A stretch of 64,000 nucleotides of DNA, taken from assembly GCA_031216915.1 (NCBI GenBank), contig CM062289.1, positions 391,556,674-391,620,673 of the forward strand, in the 5' to 3' direction. The translations under genes and the position numbers were made by a program. Shown piece after piece: positions 1-11,841 of this stretch (position 1 is its first letter; every line of letters starts with the position of its first letter). This DNA comes from Pictodentalium vernedei (taxonomy: Eukaryota > Mollusca > Scaphopoda > Dentaliida > Dentaliidae). The notes beneath the pieces are model-generated. The model saw nothing but the letters and a program-made list of their open reading frames with translations. It made no database searches and had not been told where the DNA came from.

Positions 1-384
1 TCGGAACATCTGCACTATCTCTGTACATTCCTTTTTGGGATATTTGTGTTCAAATTTTGACACCGGGTGATGATATTTTGTACCAAAATAAGTTCCAACA
101 TCACTCAGTTGTTACTATTTATAGTAACTCTGAATGAAATGACAATGTGACTCCGGTCTGAACAACTAAACAGATCCCCTCCAAAAAATCGTCTGCTCAG
201 TCATTACGCTGGTTTTCGTGTAACTTATCACAGCTGCTTTGTTTCTGTTTATTTTTATTAAAAGCTAGCAATTTTTCCTCTACCCTCCCCATGTACTCGA
301 AAATTTACGTTATTATCCTCTCTGGAAACAGAACGATGGAGGTCTTACAATTTAAAGTTTTCTATTTATTTTTTGTCATAACAC

Positions 385-482
385 AACGAACCGGGCTGTA
401 GCTCAGTAAGTTCAGGCGTTCCCTTTGCTGTATAAAATGTTCGCGTTCAATGCGATGTGTGTTCAAAATCCACCTGTTCTTA
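385..482 (+). repeat. tRNA-like (SINE head or tRNA relic), left copy
   Basis: The stretch contains GGCTGTAGCTCAGTAAG, close to a tRNA A box, and about 70 bases later TGTTCAAAATCCACC, close to a B box. The spacing and arms do not form a clean cloverleaf, so this is more likely a tRNA-derived repeat or pseudogene than a functional tRNA. The second copy lies at 4683-4777. Confidence 0.4.
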
Positions 483-891
483 GATTTTTCTCATTATCCT
501 AACACATACATTTTTCGCTTTGTTCGGGTTGCATCTTCGTCTATAGTGCATGTTTCGCAAATTAGTGGTCAAAACGCTTGAATACTCCACAATCAGTATA
601 TTTAAACAAATATGTTGGGAAAACAACCAAGTGCCACAAAAAAACAGACCATTACTCTGTAGGCCATATTGTACAATTAGGGGCGCTATTATGTTGCAAA
701 AATTAAGTTAAATAACGAGACCATAATCATGGTCTGATGATGCCTTTTGTCTCTTCAGGACCACTGACTGTCTGCCAGATTGAATGCTTCATTGAAATAA
801 AAGATTGCAAATATTCTCTACTGCACTTAATAAGTAGCCCTTGTGACAAACTAAAAGAGAATATGCACTGACAGTGTTATACTACCACCAT

Positions 892-1236
892 TAGCAATGT
901 ATTTCTTCTTTGTTATGTCAGTGGTGAGGCCCTTAATGTCAGCTGTCCACGTGGGAGCAATTTGCGCATTGTGCAAATGCGTACAGCACGTCAAAGGTAC
1001 ACTTGCCTTCAACCAATGCTAGCCCATTGCGTGGTGGTTTAGTAAGTTAGGTAGTGGATAGCTGGCGCAGGATGGTCCTCTCCGTGCTATCCGCCCTCTT
1101 TCATCCGACACAATACACGTCGGGGAAAGAGCCGTCATACCCCAATAATAAACAAACAAATGCAATCCATCTCTATAAGCTTTAACTATCCTGTGTATTT
1201 TGAGCTAAAAATATTTCTGTCACAGAATAACTGGTA
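892..1236. mobile_element. Insertion present only in the left duplicate
   Basis: Comparison with the right copy near 5170-5185 shows about 345 extra bases here. The insert edges read CTACCAC and GGTAG next to TATA on both sides. The right copy has TATA, a 7-base TTACCAC, then TATA. The insert's right part (ending near 1160) resembles a retroposon end, with a run of AATAATAAACAAACAAA. The family is not recognised. Confidence 0.55.
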
Positions 1237-2917
1237 GTATAATGGCTCTACTAACCAAGTTAGACAACTTTTGGAGCTAAACAGGGTCGGCGAACTGGTG
1301 TCATGATTACATGTGCTATACTGTCTGTATAGTATGGGTAGCATACTTTCAAAGCGTGCGTATGGGATAGTTTGGTTTGGTTAGGGTGGGGGTGGGGGGT
1401 GTAGGCGGTTTATTTCAGTTTCACATTTTAGATCTCTGAATCGTCTTTTCGTCTTGATTTGCCGCTCGCGTTTTTATCTGGAATATTTTCGATATGATGT
1501 GTGGAGCAGAGAGTCACGATAGGTTGGGAAAGCATTCACGTTACAACAATTAGTTTTTTACAGCGGAAGTTTACATTCGTACGAGCATCCACATGGAGCA
1601 TTCTGGGCTCTTACCTCTTCCTCTGTTTAACCCGGGTCAGCATTAATTTTATATATCATATTGAAGGTAAATGAATATTTTAGAGGGGAACCGTTTGATT
1701 TGAGTTTTTGGTTCAGATTCGACTTGTTTCAGCATTTGGCGGGCATTAGGTACCTCAGCACGCTTGCCGTGGTTTTGGTCGGCTGTCCTTTAAGACTGCT
1801 TTCTTCAAACAAGCGAATCGTAAAGTTGTTTCCATATTGTAGCCATACGAAAGTTATGTATAGTTTAAGAGGAGTCACTTTTCAAACTTCCCAGATTTAT
1901 TAACTTGTAGAATTGTTCGCCGATTTGTGTGATAACTTGCTTTAAGAGTAGGTCATGTTCTATGTTGGGCAGTATTAATTCTGTGTCAGTATTAATTCAT
2001 GTTGGTCACACAGAGAGTTTGGGATTCGTCGGAAAAGTTCAAGCCTTTCATGTAACAGCCGAAGGTCGAAACCATGGACTCTTCTATTCAAAGTAGTGAA
2101 CTTGTATACACGCCAGTGTTCCAATTAAGAATTCAACGTTTATGATAGCGTCAATGAGGTGTTCACTCACCACACAGTGAATGTACAATGTCTTCTATAA
2201 TTCAGAAGATAATATTTCGCAAGAATAAAATCACGAACAATGGAAAATTTTACGTGTGCCATTTATTGGTTTAGTCAAGTAAAAAACATTTTTTTCTTCA
2301 ATTTTTGTTTTCGTTACCCTTATTAGATTTATCAAAAAACTTCAAAATTTTTTGGACCCATTTTATGATGCAAAAAGATTCTACATACAAAAATACCATT
2401 GTTTTGTCTTTTTTCTCTGCTGAAATCGCCTTTTTCTGACTGAATAAATCAACTTGAAGTAAACAATGGGTATCACTGTAAGCCTAAATTCAGTTTATTT
2501 CCGGCAGTCACAGCCGTGGGTTCACGCACAGTGTCACTTTTCTGTACATTATAAAATCGGGACTCGGAGTTTCACTCGTTAGATATATGAAACACGAGGC
2601 AATTTCTTCAAACAGAATTCATCCATATTCTGTCCAAACAGACTGAATAAATAAATAATCTTCAGTTCATGTTTTTTAGTGTTCTATCCATTCAAAATAT
2701 AACTGTTACAGCCGACAGAAAGAAACTTGTCAATTGCAATCGTTTATTTTTCAGTACTTCGACAGGAAAGCAACTTCTGCGATTTGGAAGACTGTAGTAT
2801 TTTCGATTATACCTTCACAGCGTCTTCTAGCCAGAAAGGCGGGAGGTAGGTGTGTCTAAAGACAAAAAGACAAACGATGCCTTTCAGCAGCTGATTTTGA
2901 TTGATCTCTTTTGAAAA

Positions 2918-3702
2918 GGGAAAGGCCTTCCTTATCTTCGACTGAGCAAACCCCGAATAGCAATGGCGTTGAAATATAAGTCATTAGAGGCATCTAAGAA
3001 ACTCATTTCCAGTCACTTGAAGGTTTTTCTCCTCACGCTAGGCCAAGCTTGGCGAGGTAATTTTGGGGCCGAGAGATATTTCTACTTACATAATGACATG
3101 TATGACGTGTAACGGCGTGTGAGGTGATTAGGGTGGATTTGCTTTGGATACCCCCGAGTATAGTCCCTTATATGTTCAGTGCTATGGGATGAGCTTTCAA
3201 TTATATTGTCCAGCTACCACACAAAGGTTATCAGTGGCCATTTAGAGTAACGAGAGAACGTTTCGGAGAAATCCTATTTTCAAACTATTTTAGAGTTATC
3301 AGGGGTTCAGATTTTACGATATGTGTGCTTATTCCCCAAATCTCAGACTATCATGATTAATGCCTCTCAGTGGAGGGCTCGGCAGAGCTATGTTTCGTTT
3401 CGCCAACCCTTTAACCCCCCCCCCCCCCCCCCCACACACACACATACAGACGCTATAGACTTGGGAGAGCATTTACGCAACAACCGATGGATGTATATTT
3501 TATAAGAGTGCACATGAGGGTATTCTTGTTGGGGTCCTGGGAACTACAGTAGTGTTGTTAACTGGGGTGGCCACGTTATGCTTTAGTATAACCGAGGACC
3601 CAAAGACTTGCGTGTTTCTTCTCTGAAGTGGTAACGTGATTGCAAACAATAGGCTAATAGGCATTTTGTTATGTTTAATATCAATGATTTCGGCATGAAT
3701 TC
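2918..3702. other. Spacer between the duplicates, no gene seen
   Basis: This is single-copy within the window. It contains a run of C followed by CA repeats at about 3415-3450. Short open frames here overlap the homopolymer or lack codon structure. Nothing else is recognised. Confidence 0.5.
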
Positions 3703-3932
3703 CCCGCGGGAACCCCGGGAAGCGAGGCAGTGCCTGTTCACTGCGGTAAACAGGCTCTGTTTTACTGGTAAAATAGGACCCATTCACCAATGCTTGGGAG
3801 GTGCAAACCCTCTCTAAAGTGGGCGATATGGGTTATTAACGTTCACCTCTGGTCTTGAGTTGATACTCATGTTGTGGTCATGATTAGCCATTGTGCACAA
3901 ATATGTGACCTTAAACACCAATACATAAATTT
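3703..3932 (+). mobile_element. SINE-B copy 1
   Basis: It matches 40320-40552 almost end to end, beginning CCCGCGGGAACCC and ending in the tail GTGACCTTAAACACCAAT followed by ATA units. A reversed partial copy lies at 36560-36805. The last ~50 bases are shared with SINE-A. I see no convincing target-site duplication at this copy. The short open frames on both strands here come from the repeat. Confidence 0.8.
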
Positions 3933-4297
3933 TGGCCTAAATTCTGGGTTGGTGTAACCTAAAATACCCGTAAACAATTATGTAGTAGTTAAATGCCGAG
4001 TGTTTGGAACTTTGAAATTGCCTTTTCCTGTTAGGTGTGCTCCCTACATCGGAGGGCCCTCGCATTTTCAGAAATGTCAATGTAATCGATGTATGGATGG
4101 TTCTGTACCACAAAAACTTGCGTAACGTGATTGAGATTAGATTGGATGGATGGACAAGAATATGGACTGGGGTAAAAACTGAGTGTCAATTTGGTAAAAT
4201 TTCACAAATTTTCGACAATGCGCTTTTTTATAAACAAGATTTTCAATGTGAAAAAAAGGGTCTTTCTCTTTATCGAGGTGTTCTGGATTTTGGTTCG

Positions 4298-6848
4298 GAA
4301 CATCTGCACTATCTGTACATTCCTTTTTGGGATATTTGTGTTCAAATTTTGACATCGGGTGATGATATTTTGTACCAAAATAAGTTCCAACATCACTCAG
4401 TTGTTACTATTTATAGTAACTCTGAATGAAATGACAATGTGACTCCGGTCTGAACAACTAAACATATCCACACCAAAAAATCGTCTGCTCAGTCATTACG
4501 CTGGTTTTCGTGTAACTTATCACAGCTGCTTTGTTTCTGTTTATTTTTATTAAAAGCTAGCAATTTTTCCTATACCCTCCTCTTGTACTCGAAAATTTAC
4601 GTTATTATCTTCTCTGGAAACAGAACGATGGAGGTCTTACAATTTAAAGTTTTCTATTTATTTGTTGCCGCAACTCAACGAATCGGGCTGTAGCTCAATA
4701 CGTTCAGGCGTTCACCTTGCTGAATGAAAAGTTTGCGTTCAATGCGATGTGTGTTTAAAACCCACCTGTTCTTAGATTTTTCTCATTATCCTAACACATA
4801 CATTTTTCGCTTTCTTCTGGTTTCATCTTCGTCTATAGTGCATGTTTTGCAAATTAGCTGGTCAAAAGGCTGGCATACTCCACAATCAGTGCATTTAAAC
4901 AAATATGTTGGAAAACAACCAAGTGCCACAAAAAATAGACCATCACTCTGTAGGCCATATTGTACAATTAGGGGCGCTATTATGTTGCAAAAATTAAGGC
5001 AAATAACGAGACCATAATCATAGTCTGATGATGCCTTTTGTTTCTTCAGCACCACCGACTGTCTGTCAGATTTAATGCTTCCTTGAAATAAAAAAATGCG
5101 AATATTCTCTACTGCATTTAATAAGTAAACCTTGTGACAAACTAAAAGAGAATATGCACTGACACTGTTATATTACCACTATAATGGCTCTTCTACAAAG
5201 TTAGACAACTTTTGGAGCAAAGCATGGTCGGCGGACCGGTGTCATGATTCCTTGTGCTATACTGTCTGTCATTTTTGGATAGCATACTTTCAAAGCATGG
5301 GTATGGGATAGTTTGGGTTGGTTTGGAGTTGGCGGGGGGGGGGGGGGGGGGGGGGCGGAGTTATTTCAGTTTTACATTTTAGATCTTTGAATCGTTTTTT
5401 CGTCTTGATTTGCCGCTCGTGGTTTTATCTGGAATATTTTTCGATATGATGTGTGGAGCAGGGAGTCACGATACGTTGGGAAAGCATTCCCGTTACAACA
5501 ATAAGTGTTTTACAGGTGAAGTTTACATTCCTACGAGCATCGACGTGGAGCATTCTGGGTTCCTACCGCTTCCTCTGTTTATCCCGGGTCAGCATTAATT
5601 TTACGTATCATATTGAAGGTAAATGAATATTTTAGAGGGGAAGCGTTTGATTTGAGTTTTTGGTTCAGATTCGACTTGTATCATCATTTGGCGGGCATTC
5701 GGTACCTCAGCACGCTTGCCGTGGTTTTGGTCGGTTATCGTTTAAGACTGCTTGCTTCAAACAAGCGAATGGTAACGTTGGTTCCATATTGTAGCCCTAA
5801 GAATGTTATGTATAGTTTAAGAGGAGTCACTATCCAAACTTCCCAGATTTATTAACTTGAAGAATTGTTAACCGATTTGTGTGATTACTTCTTTTAAGAG
5901 GAGGTCATGTTCTGTGTTGGGAGTATTAATTCTGTGTCAGTATTAATTCATGTAGGCCACACCGAGAGATTGGGATTCGTTGGAAAAGGTCAAGCCTTTC
6001 ATGTAACAGCCGAAGGTCGAAACCAATGGACTCTTCTTTTCAAAGTTGTGAACTTGTTTTCGCCAGTGTTCCAATTAAGAATTCAACGTTTATGATAGCA
6101 TCAATGTGGTGTTCACTCACCACACAGTGACTGTTACAATGTCTTCTATAATTCAGAAGATAATATTTCACAAGAATACAATCATGAACAATGGTAAAGT
6201 TTACGTGTGTCATTTATTGGTTTAGTCAACTAAAAAGAGTTTTGTTCCAATTTTTGTTGTGGTTTCCCTAATGAAATTTATCAAACAACTTCACATTTTT
6301 TTGGACCCATTTTATGATTCTAAAAGGTTCTGCATATAGAAATACCATTGTTTTCACTTTTTTCTGCTGAAATCGCCTCTTCTGACTGAATAAATCAACT
6401 TGAAGTAAACAATGGGTGTCACTGTGGGCCTAAATTCAGTTTTTGCGGCAATCACAGCCGCGGGTTCACGCACAGTGTCACTTTTCTGTACATTAAAATC
6501 AGGACTCGGAGCTTCACTCGTTAGATATATGAAACATGAGGCAACCTCTTCAAACAGAATCCATCCATATTCTGTCTGAACAGACTGAATAAATAATCTT
6601 CAGTTCGTGTTTTTTTAGTGTTCTATTTATTCAAAATATCGCTGTTACAGCCGACAGAAGGAAACTTGTCAATTCCAAACGTTTGTTTATCAGTACTTCT
6701 ACAGGACAGCAACTTCTGCGATTTGGAAAACTGTAGTATTTTCGAGTATGCCTCCACAGCGTCTTCTGGCCAGAAAGGCGGGAGGTAGGTGTGTCTAAAA
6801 ACAAATGCTGCCTTTCAGAAGCTGATTTTGATTGTTCCCTTTTGAACA
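4298..6848. repeat. Right copy of the direct duplication
   Basis: Homologous to 1-2917. Homology stops at about 6848, just before the Lys/Glu/Thr-rich frame. A G-run at 5334-5356 replaces a short G-rich stretch of the left copy. The tRNA-like stretch is at 4683-4777. Differences are spread evenly and hit all codon positions of the shared small frames, which fits neutral divergence of non-coding DNA. Confidence 0.9.
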
Positions 6849-7270
6849 AATGAAGTTTCCACTGTGAAAGAAGTTTCCGCTAAGAAGGAAGTTTCTACTG
6901 CCAAAGAAGTTACGAAGAAGCCTGAAGTTTCTTCTACGAATGAAAATTTAAAGAGGAACCAATCCAAGAACAATGCTTCCACTCAAAGCACAAATGAAGT
7001 TTCTACTAGGAATGAAGTTACTACTGAAGTTACTACTACAAAACAGCTAAAAGACTAGAAAGAGGAACCCAAAGATGCCAGCATGGAAATTAAAGCAACC
7101 AACAAAGCCAAGTTACCAGCTATCAATGAGAGAACATGTTTTATCAAGAACCTAGCCAAACACTGGGAAGAAGCTCCAGCCCACAAGAAGATGAAATGGT
7201 TAGCCCATGCGAAAAGAACTACAAAGGCAAAAATGATACCTTGAGAAACTGAATTGTATACTCGAATAAA
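6846..7270 (+). pseudogene. Broken Lys/Glu/Thr-rich repeat frame
   Basis: An open frame from about 6846 encodes a repeated motif of the form (K/N)EVST, built from a 12-18 base nucleotide repeat. It runs about 65 codons to a TAG at 7056. The same frame then continues about 60 more codons to a TGA near 7243, and this part has ordinary composition, including NERTCFIKNLAKHW. An AATAAA lies at about 7264, about 20 bases past the second stop. There is no family match from memory. It could be a last exon with a nonsense mutation, a processed pseudogene, or chance. The upstream edge coincides with the end of the duplication, so any 5' part may have been lost or lie elsewhere. Confidence 0.3.
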
Positions 7271-7435
7271 AATGAATGAGATGTTATGTATATTGCTGTT
7301 TGTTTTTTTATCTACTATCCCAACAGAAGTACCCGGATGTAGCATGAAGTGCCCGGATGTAAGGTTTCTACAAGTGCCCTCCAATAGTCCAATACAATAG
7401 GTATCCTAAAATACCCAGATGAGGCTAAGAGCATT

Positions 7436-8065
7436 AGGTGGAGTCACTCGGTCGAGCAATTACTCTATAGCTCATTTGCTCAATGGGCTTCGAGTCGTTT
7501 GAGTAATTGCTCGTGGAGCAATTACTCTCTTGGCTCTTGGCTCTTTGGCTTATTTCGGAAAAAGCCCTACATACGGAATCCCCTTGACTGGACTTAGGCA
7601 CCATTTTTTCTGACATGAATCAAAGAGTCGTTCGAGGAGTCACTCGAATGAGCAATTACTCGTTAGCTCATTTGCTCGCTGGACTTCGGGTAGTTTGAGT
7701 AGTATGTGGAGTCACTCGATCAAGCAATTGCTCTAAGGCTCATTTGCTCGGTGGGTTTCGAGTCGTTCGAGCAATTGCTCATGGAGCAATTACTCTCTAG
7801 GCTCTTTAGCTTATAGGGGGAATTTGGAATAGGTATGACCTGGGGTGGCCCAGAAGGCTGGGCCAAACAAGTAATAGTATCTTTAGATATGTATCCTACT
7901 TACAGAATCCCTTTTTGGGGAAACATCGGGGTTTAGCAGAATCCCTTTTTCCGAAATGAGTAGAAGAGTCACTCAAACGAGCAATTACTCGTTAGCTCAT
8001 TTGCTCGATAGACTTCGAGTCATTCGAGCAATGACTTTTCAGTAACTGCTCGATAGCTTAGTGGG
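7436..8065. repeat. GAGCAATTACTC-type minisatellite
   Basis: Irregular repeats combine GAGTCACTCG, GAGCAATTACTC and TAGCTCATTTGCTCG with a spacer like TGGGCTTCGAGTCGTTC. Several units contain the palindrome GAGCAATTGCTC. The array is interrupted by unrelated sequence near 7820-7960. No protein coding is supported. Confidence 0.75.
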
Positions 8066-8785
8066 TTTGGGAGTGCTTTGTTATACAGAAGGTAGATAAC
8101 TCTGCATACAGATTATGGGAAATCAAGCAATCTGATTGGTTAGTTATAATCTATATAAAGGATCTAGAAAATGAAACAACAAGAGAACTCGGAATAGGGT
8201 CAGCACTAACAAGAAAATTACTGAAAATAGTAGCAAAAAGCTAAAACTGAAGGGCTATTCTACGCTATTGGAGTATACTCCAGGGCAAAGGGACATGGCC
8301 AGATAGACGAAAACTATTGCATATATAGATAGAAGCAGAGAATTCTAAAAGAATTCGAAATAGTAAAATTTGTTGGGTTTATTTGGGTAATTCGTGATAC
8401 TCAGATTCAATCGAACACACCCTCCGAACATACCGCTGTCCTATAAGAAGGTCTTGGGTAACATAGCAACCACGTGCTACCATAGAAACCAAGATGGCTG
8501 GCCCCAGAATACAAAATGGACGACGGAAACACGTATCACCCTGACAACACGCGCTGTGCATGCGCTCTAGGGCCACGTTTCACTATGGAGATGACGTCAC
8601 AGGATGGCAGCTCACGCGGGTTACCATGACAACACAACATGGCGCCGCTGGGTCACGTGACTATGATGTCACATGAGATCCTGCATGAGATCCTGCCAAT
8701 AAGGCACGTTTCATCGCTCTCCTACTACTTACATTGAACAGCCAAGCAAATTATTCATTGTATATAAGACATGGTAATACAAAGA
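8066..8785. other. No gene recognised
   Basis: Mixed-composition sequence. The open frames are short and unmatched, and no inverted repeats or RNA genes were found by eye. Confidence 0.4.
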
Positions 8786-8925
8786 GCTTTTTGCTATTTT
8801 CGATTTGCTCTTTGCTTTTTTCGATTTGCTTTTTCCTATTTGCTATTTGCTTTTTGCGATTTGCTCTTTGCTATTTGCTTTTTGCTATTTGCTTTTTTGC
8901 TCTTTGCTATTTGCTATTTGCGGGT
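8786..8925 (+). repeat. TTTGCTATTTGC simple repeat
   Basis: About 140 bases of interleaved TTTGCT, ATTTGC and TTTTTGC units. The two long Phe/Leu/Cys-rich open frames over it are products of the repeat and are not genes. Confidence 0.85.
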
Positions 8926-9015
8926 TACAACCATAATGCTTTTACAAAGATGGATATTAATGGAACTGGCTCACTGAATCATTTCCATTAACTGGTACAG
9001 TCACTGCAGTATTAA

Positions 9016-9160
9016 ATGAGGTGGCGTGGTAGTACTTGTTCCTTGGCGGATCACTGAAGTTAAGCAACGTCGAGCCCGGTTAGTCCTCAGAGGAGTGACC
9101 AATACAACCTGCCCCAGCAATAGGCCTGGGACGGGCTTACCCGGGACAGTTAGGCCGCTG
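9016..9160 (+). mobile_element. 5S rRNA-derived element or 5S pseudogene
   Basis: Bases 9048-9092 resemble the internal promoter region of eukaryotic 5S rRNA: GATCACTGAAGTTAAGCAAC followed by GTCGAGCCCGGTTAGT. The stretch after it is a weaker match to the rest of 5S, and the 5' half of the gene is poorly preserved. This is either a degraded 5S copy or the head of a 5S-derived (SINE3-like) retroposon. No second copy is visible in the window to decide. Confidence 0.55.
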
Positions 9161-9446
9161 CCATTGAAAATCACCAAACCGAAAACCTCTACTATAAATC
9201 AGCTCCACAATCAGGGCTTGCATTTTTCGAGGCTATGGCTGATCAAACCCATATTCGGCAGTGTAGTTGCCTTTACAGGGCAGGGAAATCATCCCTGTGT
9301 ATTTTCAGATCAGCATGTACATTAATTTTGCTGCACCTTCAATAACCAAGGTCACATATTATTTGATATGGTATTAGAACATATGCCCCTCTCCCCCACC
9401 CCCGGTTCATTCTGTATTTGTACCAAAATCAGTAGCCTAAATTAGT

Positions 9447-9523
9447 CTAGGAAGTGCTTTCGCATCAGTGTTGGCTGCCTCCAGAGGCAGCCAACACTGA
9501 TGTGAACACACTTCCTATACATC
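9447..9523. repeat. Perfect short-loop palindrome
   Basis: The arm CATCAGTGTTGGCTGCCTC is followed after two bases by its exact reverse complement (about 9468-9507). Outside it, AGGAAGTG and CACTTCCT extend the symmetry with mismatches. It looks like a small foldback element or the core of a decayed MITE. Confidence 0.8.
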
Positions 9524-9689
9524 TCAAAAGAGAGTAATCAGTAAAGCACCATTCGAAGTGGCTAGTTATTACTGCCATTATATAACATTTGACAGTAAAA
9601 TCTGAAAGGCGGCCCTTAATTGAAAAAAAGGCCATGTAAAGCCTTTTCCTAGGCCCTGTCCACATTCTAGAATATAAGCTCTGCACAAT

Positions 9690-9810
9690 CTTTTGGGGTT
9701 GGGGTTAGGGGTTTGCAAGCGGTCTTTTTATGGTTTTGAGGGTTAGCGTTTGCTAAATAACCCTAACCTATAAACTTCTCCAAAGTCCTAATCCTAACCT
9801 GAGATTGTCG
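9690..9810. repeat. Telomere-like GGGTTA / TAACCC fragments
   Basis: GGGGTTAGGGG and GAGGGTTAG on one side face AACCCTAACC and CCTAACC on the other. There are too few units for a true telomeric array. It reads as a degenerate inverted remnant. Confidence 0.3.
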
Positions 9811-9888
9811 GGAGAGTTACGATTTCGGCGTTGTTACTTATTTTCGCACATTGGATTGAACGGCACTTAGCCAACATAACCATTTTAT

Positions 9889-10206
9889 TTATATAACTAG
9901 GGGGCCGACAAAAACACACCTTCTCCACACATTGTATTTAATTCCGGGAGACACAACGATTTCGTGTATCTTATAGCCTTTGTGACTTTGACCAACATAC
10001 TGTTTCCGACAGCGCTTACATGTGATAAGGTAAATAATATTTGGTGAATCACAATGGAGGGGGTTACAGATCTGATAATGATTTTTCGTTTGTTCGGAGG
10101 AAAATTCCTCTTTCTGATCAGGCATAAAAGTATGCAACGGTCTGTTGTGTTCAATCTTCAGTGGTTCGAAATCAGTAGTTTCAGCTGGACCTTCGAGCTT
10201 TTTCAA
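9889..10206 (-). pseudogene. GIY-YIG endonuclease start of the Penelope-like element
   Basis: The segment SPNIIYLITCKRCRKQYVGQ has the IY and YVG pair of GIY-YIG nucleases and the Cys pair usual in Penelope-like elements. After it the protein loses similarity, so the Arg and Glu of the active site are absent. The nuclease would nick the target for reverse transcription. This copy is truncated. Confidence 0.75.
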
Positions 10207-10227
10207 AGTTTGGGATTTCAGGCTACG

Positions 10228-10905
10228 CTAAAAGCGCAGTGAGTACCCCCTCGATTTGAGGGCTCCAAATAGAGTAGAACAAGCCTCATTGAAATTTACC
10301 TTATCACTTGAATTGCGGTTGAAACGAATGAGCTGTGATTTGTTGATACCTTTAAATGTATGTTGAGGATGAAATGATTTTGTGTGCAACAAATGATGTG
10401 AATCAGTTGGTTTAAAATATACTTTATAATCTAAATGACCGGACGCCTGAAATTGCTTGCCTTTATACACGGTCACATCGAGAAAATCAACAGAACTTTC
10501 ACTGAAAGTAGCTTTTATTTTAATGTTTGGATCATGATTGTTCAACATTTCTAAAAATTCATCAAAATCTTCTTTTAAATGTTCCCAAATAATAAAAATG
10601 TTATCTAAATGCCTGAGGTATACGAGAGGATGCTTTGCACATTTGCTTAAGGCATTTCCTCCCATTCCGCTACATAAATGCTTGCAAATTAGGACTGAAT
10701 CTTTGACCCATAGGACAACCCATTATTTGTAGAAAATATTCTCCATTGAATTGAAAGTCATTACCTTTTAAGCTCAGCTCTAAAAGATCCAAAATTTGTT
10801 CATCCGGGCGTTTTGCATCCGGATATTTTTCAAATGCATTTTTAACTGCTTTAACACCTTTATCAATATCAATGTTCGTATACATACTGTCAATATCCAA
10901 AGCAG
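10228..10905 (-). pseudogene. Penelope-like reverse transcriptase, catalytic part
   Basis: Two frames adjoin here. The first (10670-10900) has motif A, LDIDSMYTNID, and motif B, IMGCPMGQRFSPN. The second (10228-10665) has motif C as YLRHLDNIFIIW. The usual motif C is Y-x-D-D, and the second Asp is Asn here, so polymerase activity is probably lost. A shift or stop between motifs B and C adds to that. Thumb-like sequence follows, with KATFSESSVDFLDVTVYKG, then a Phe/His-rich stretch typical of the family. Confidence 0.85.
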
Positions 10906-11016
10906 CCAGAATTGCATTTTTTCGATATTTTTAATTTCGAAATTTTTGACAGGAAATCCTGTATATTTTTTAGATAGCTCGGATGTCTATTTGCTAAGGT
11001 TTCAGATGATAATCAA

Positions 11017-11841
11017 TTAGTTCCGAGATCGCATATGATTCCGAATTACAAGCTGATACAATTGGCCTTCCGGGTGGAGTAAGTCATCCGTCCATGAAGA
11101 ATGGTCCTTGTGGATCTTTGGTAGGATATAAAATTGTCTTGTTTGAGCACTGAGCTTAGCTATTAAATATTTCATTTGTTTTTTGGTAATGTGACCTTCG
11201 TCGAGGAGAAATTTGAAGATCTTATTGAACTTTTCGATATTACTAGGCCAAATAAGTGAATCTATTTTCTTATAATGTTTAGTATTGCTGAGTTGTCTCA
11301 TGGATTCCTTTAAATAATTATTCCGAGATAGACCAACTACCGACCCACCTTTGTCGGCTGGTTTAATTACTAATTTCTTATTTCTTCGAAGTTTCGTGAG
11401 GGCTCTCCGGTCACCAGCTGTTAAATTGTCTTTATCGGAGAGTTTGTTCGTGCTGAACACCTTTTGGATGATTCGTTTTCTAGCCTCAATAATTTCAGGA
11501 TCTACTTCACTATCTGGAGGTGACCAACCAGATGATTCTGTAAAAGGAAGTTTCCGACCGCTGGAGTTTCTAAAGCGGTCTGCTAATTTCATTTGCCTAA
11601 GAAAATTACAGTTATATAATGGTAAATTTGTTTGGTTACCAGTTTTAGGCTTAGGTGCTGGTACAAAAGTTAAACCGAGATCTAAAAGCGATTTCTCTTG
11701 GGTTGTTAGGTCATTGGTGCCAGACAGGTTAAGCACATTAGTTCCTAATCCCACATCTGTTAGGCGGTTGTTACCTTTACCTTTAAATTTAGATGGTTCA
11801 GCCAGTGATCGTACATAATATTGGCGGTTCTCGTGGTCCAA
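11017..11841 (-). pseudogene. Penelope-like reverse transcriptase, N-terminal part
   Basis: A 274-codon frame. Residues 155-190 carry KLVIKPADKGGSVV followed by the YLKE..RQLS..KHY pattern, and residues 237-246 carry FYILPKIHKD. Both are hallmarks of the N-terminal RT blocks in Penelope-like elements. The frame then shifts: the expected proline-rich block continues in another frame near 11075, reading RPIVSACNS. It overlaps the preceding SGNH frame by 82 bases in a different frame, so the fusion is broken in this copy. It would act as RNA-directed DNA polymerase, priming at a nick made by the GIY-YIG nuclease. Confidence 0.85.

Larger units (their letters stand above)
1..2917. repeat. Left copy of a >2.5-kb direct duplication
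   Basis: Bases 1 to about 2917 match 4298-6848 in the same order and orientation, with long identical runs, scattered substitutions and small indels. The left copy runs off the window edge, so the full unit is longer. It has an extra segment at about 892-1236 that the right copy lacks, and a tRNA-like stretch near 400. An 80-codon frame (1661-1903) is open in both copies but shows no sign of protein-level constraint. I recognise no protein here. Confidence 0.9.

Noticed and set aside
1661-1903. 80-codon frame conserved in both duplicates (also 5613-5855)
   Set aside because: About 16 base changes between the copies give about 12 amino-acid changes and hardly any silent ones, so there is no sign of protein selection.
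4037-4429. 130-codon open frame at the duplication edge
   Set aside because: The left copy (1-137) has a 2-base insertion that breaks the frame, and there is no known similarity.
8734-8991. Hydrophobic small proteins in two frames
   Set aside because: They are products of the TTTGCTATTTGC simple repeat.
9690-9810. Interstitial telomere
   Set aside because: Only a few imperfect TTAGGG-like units in inverted order.
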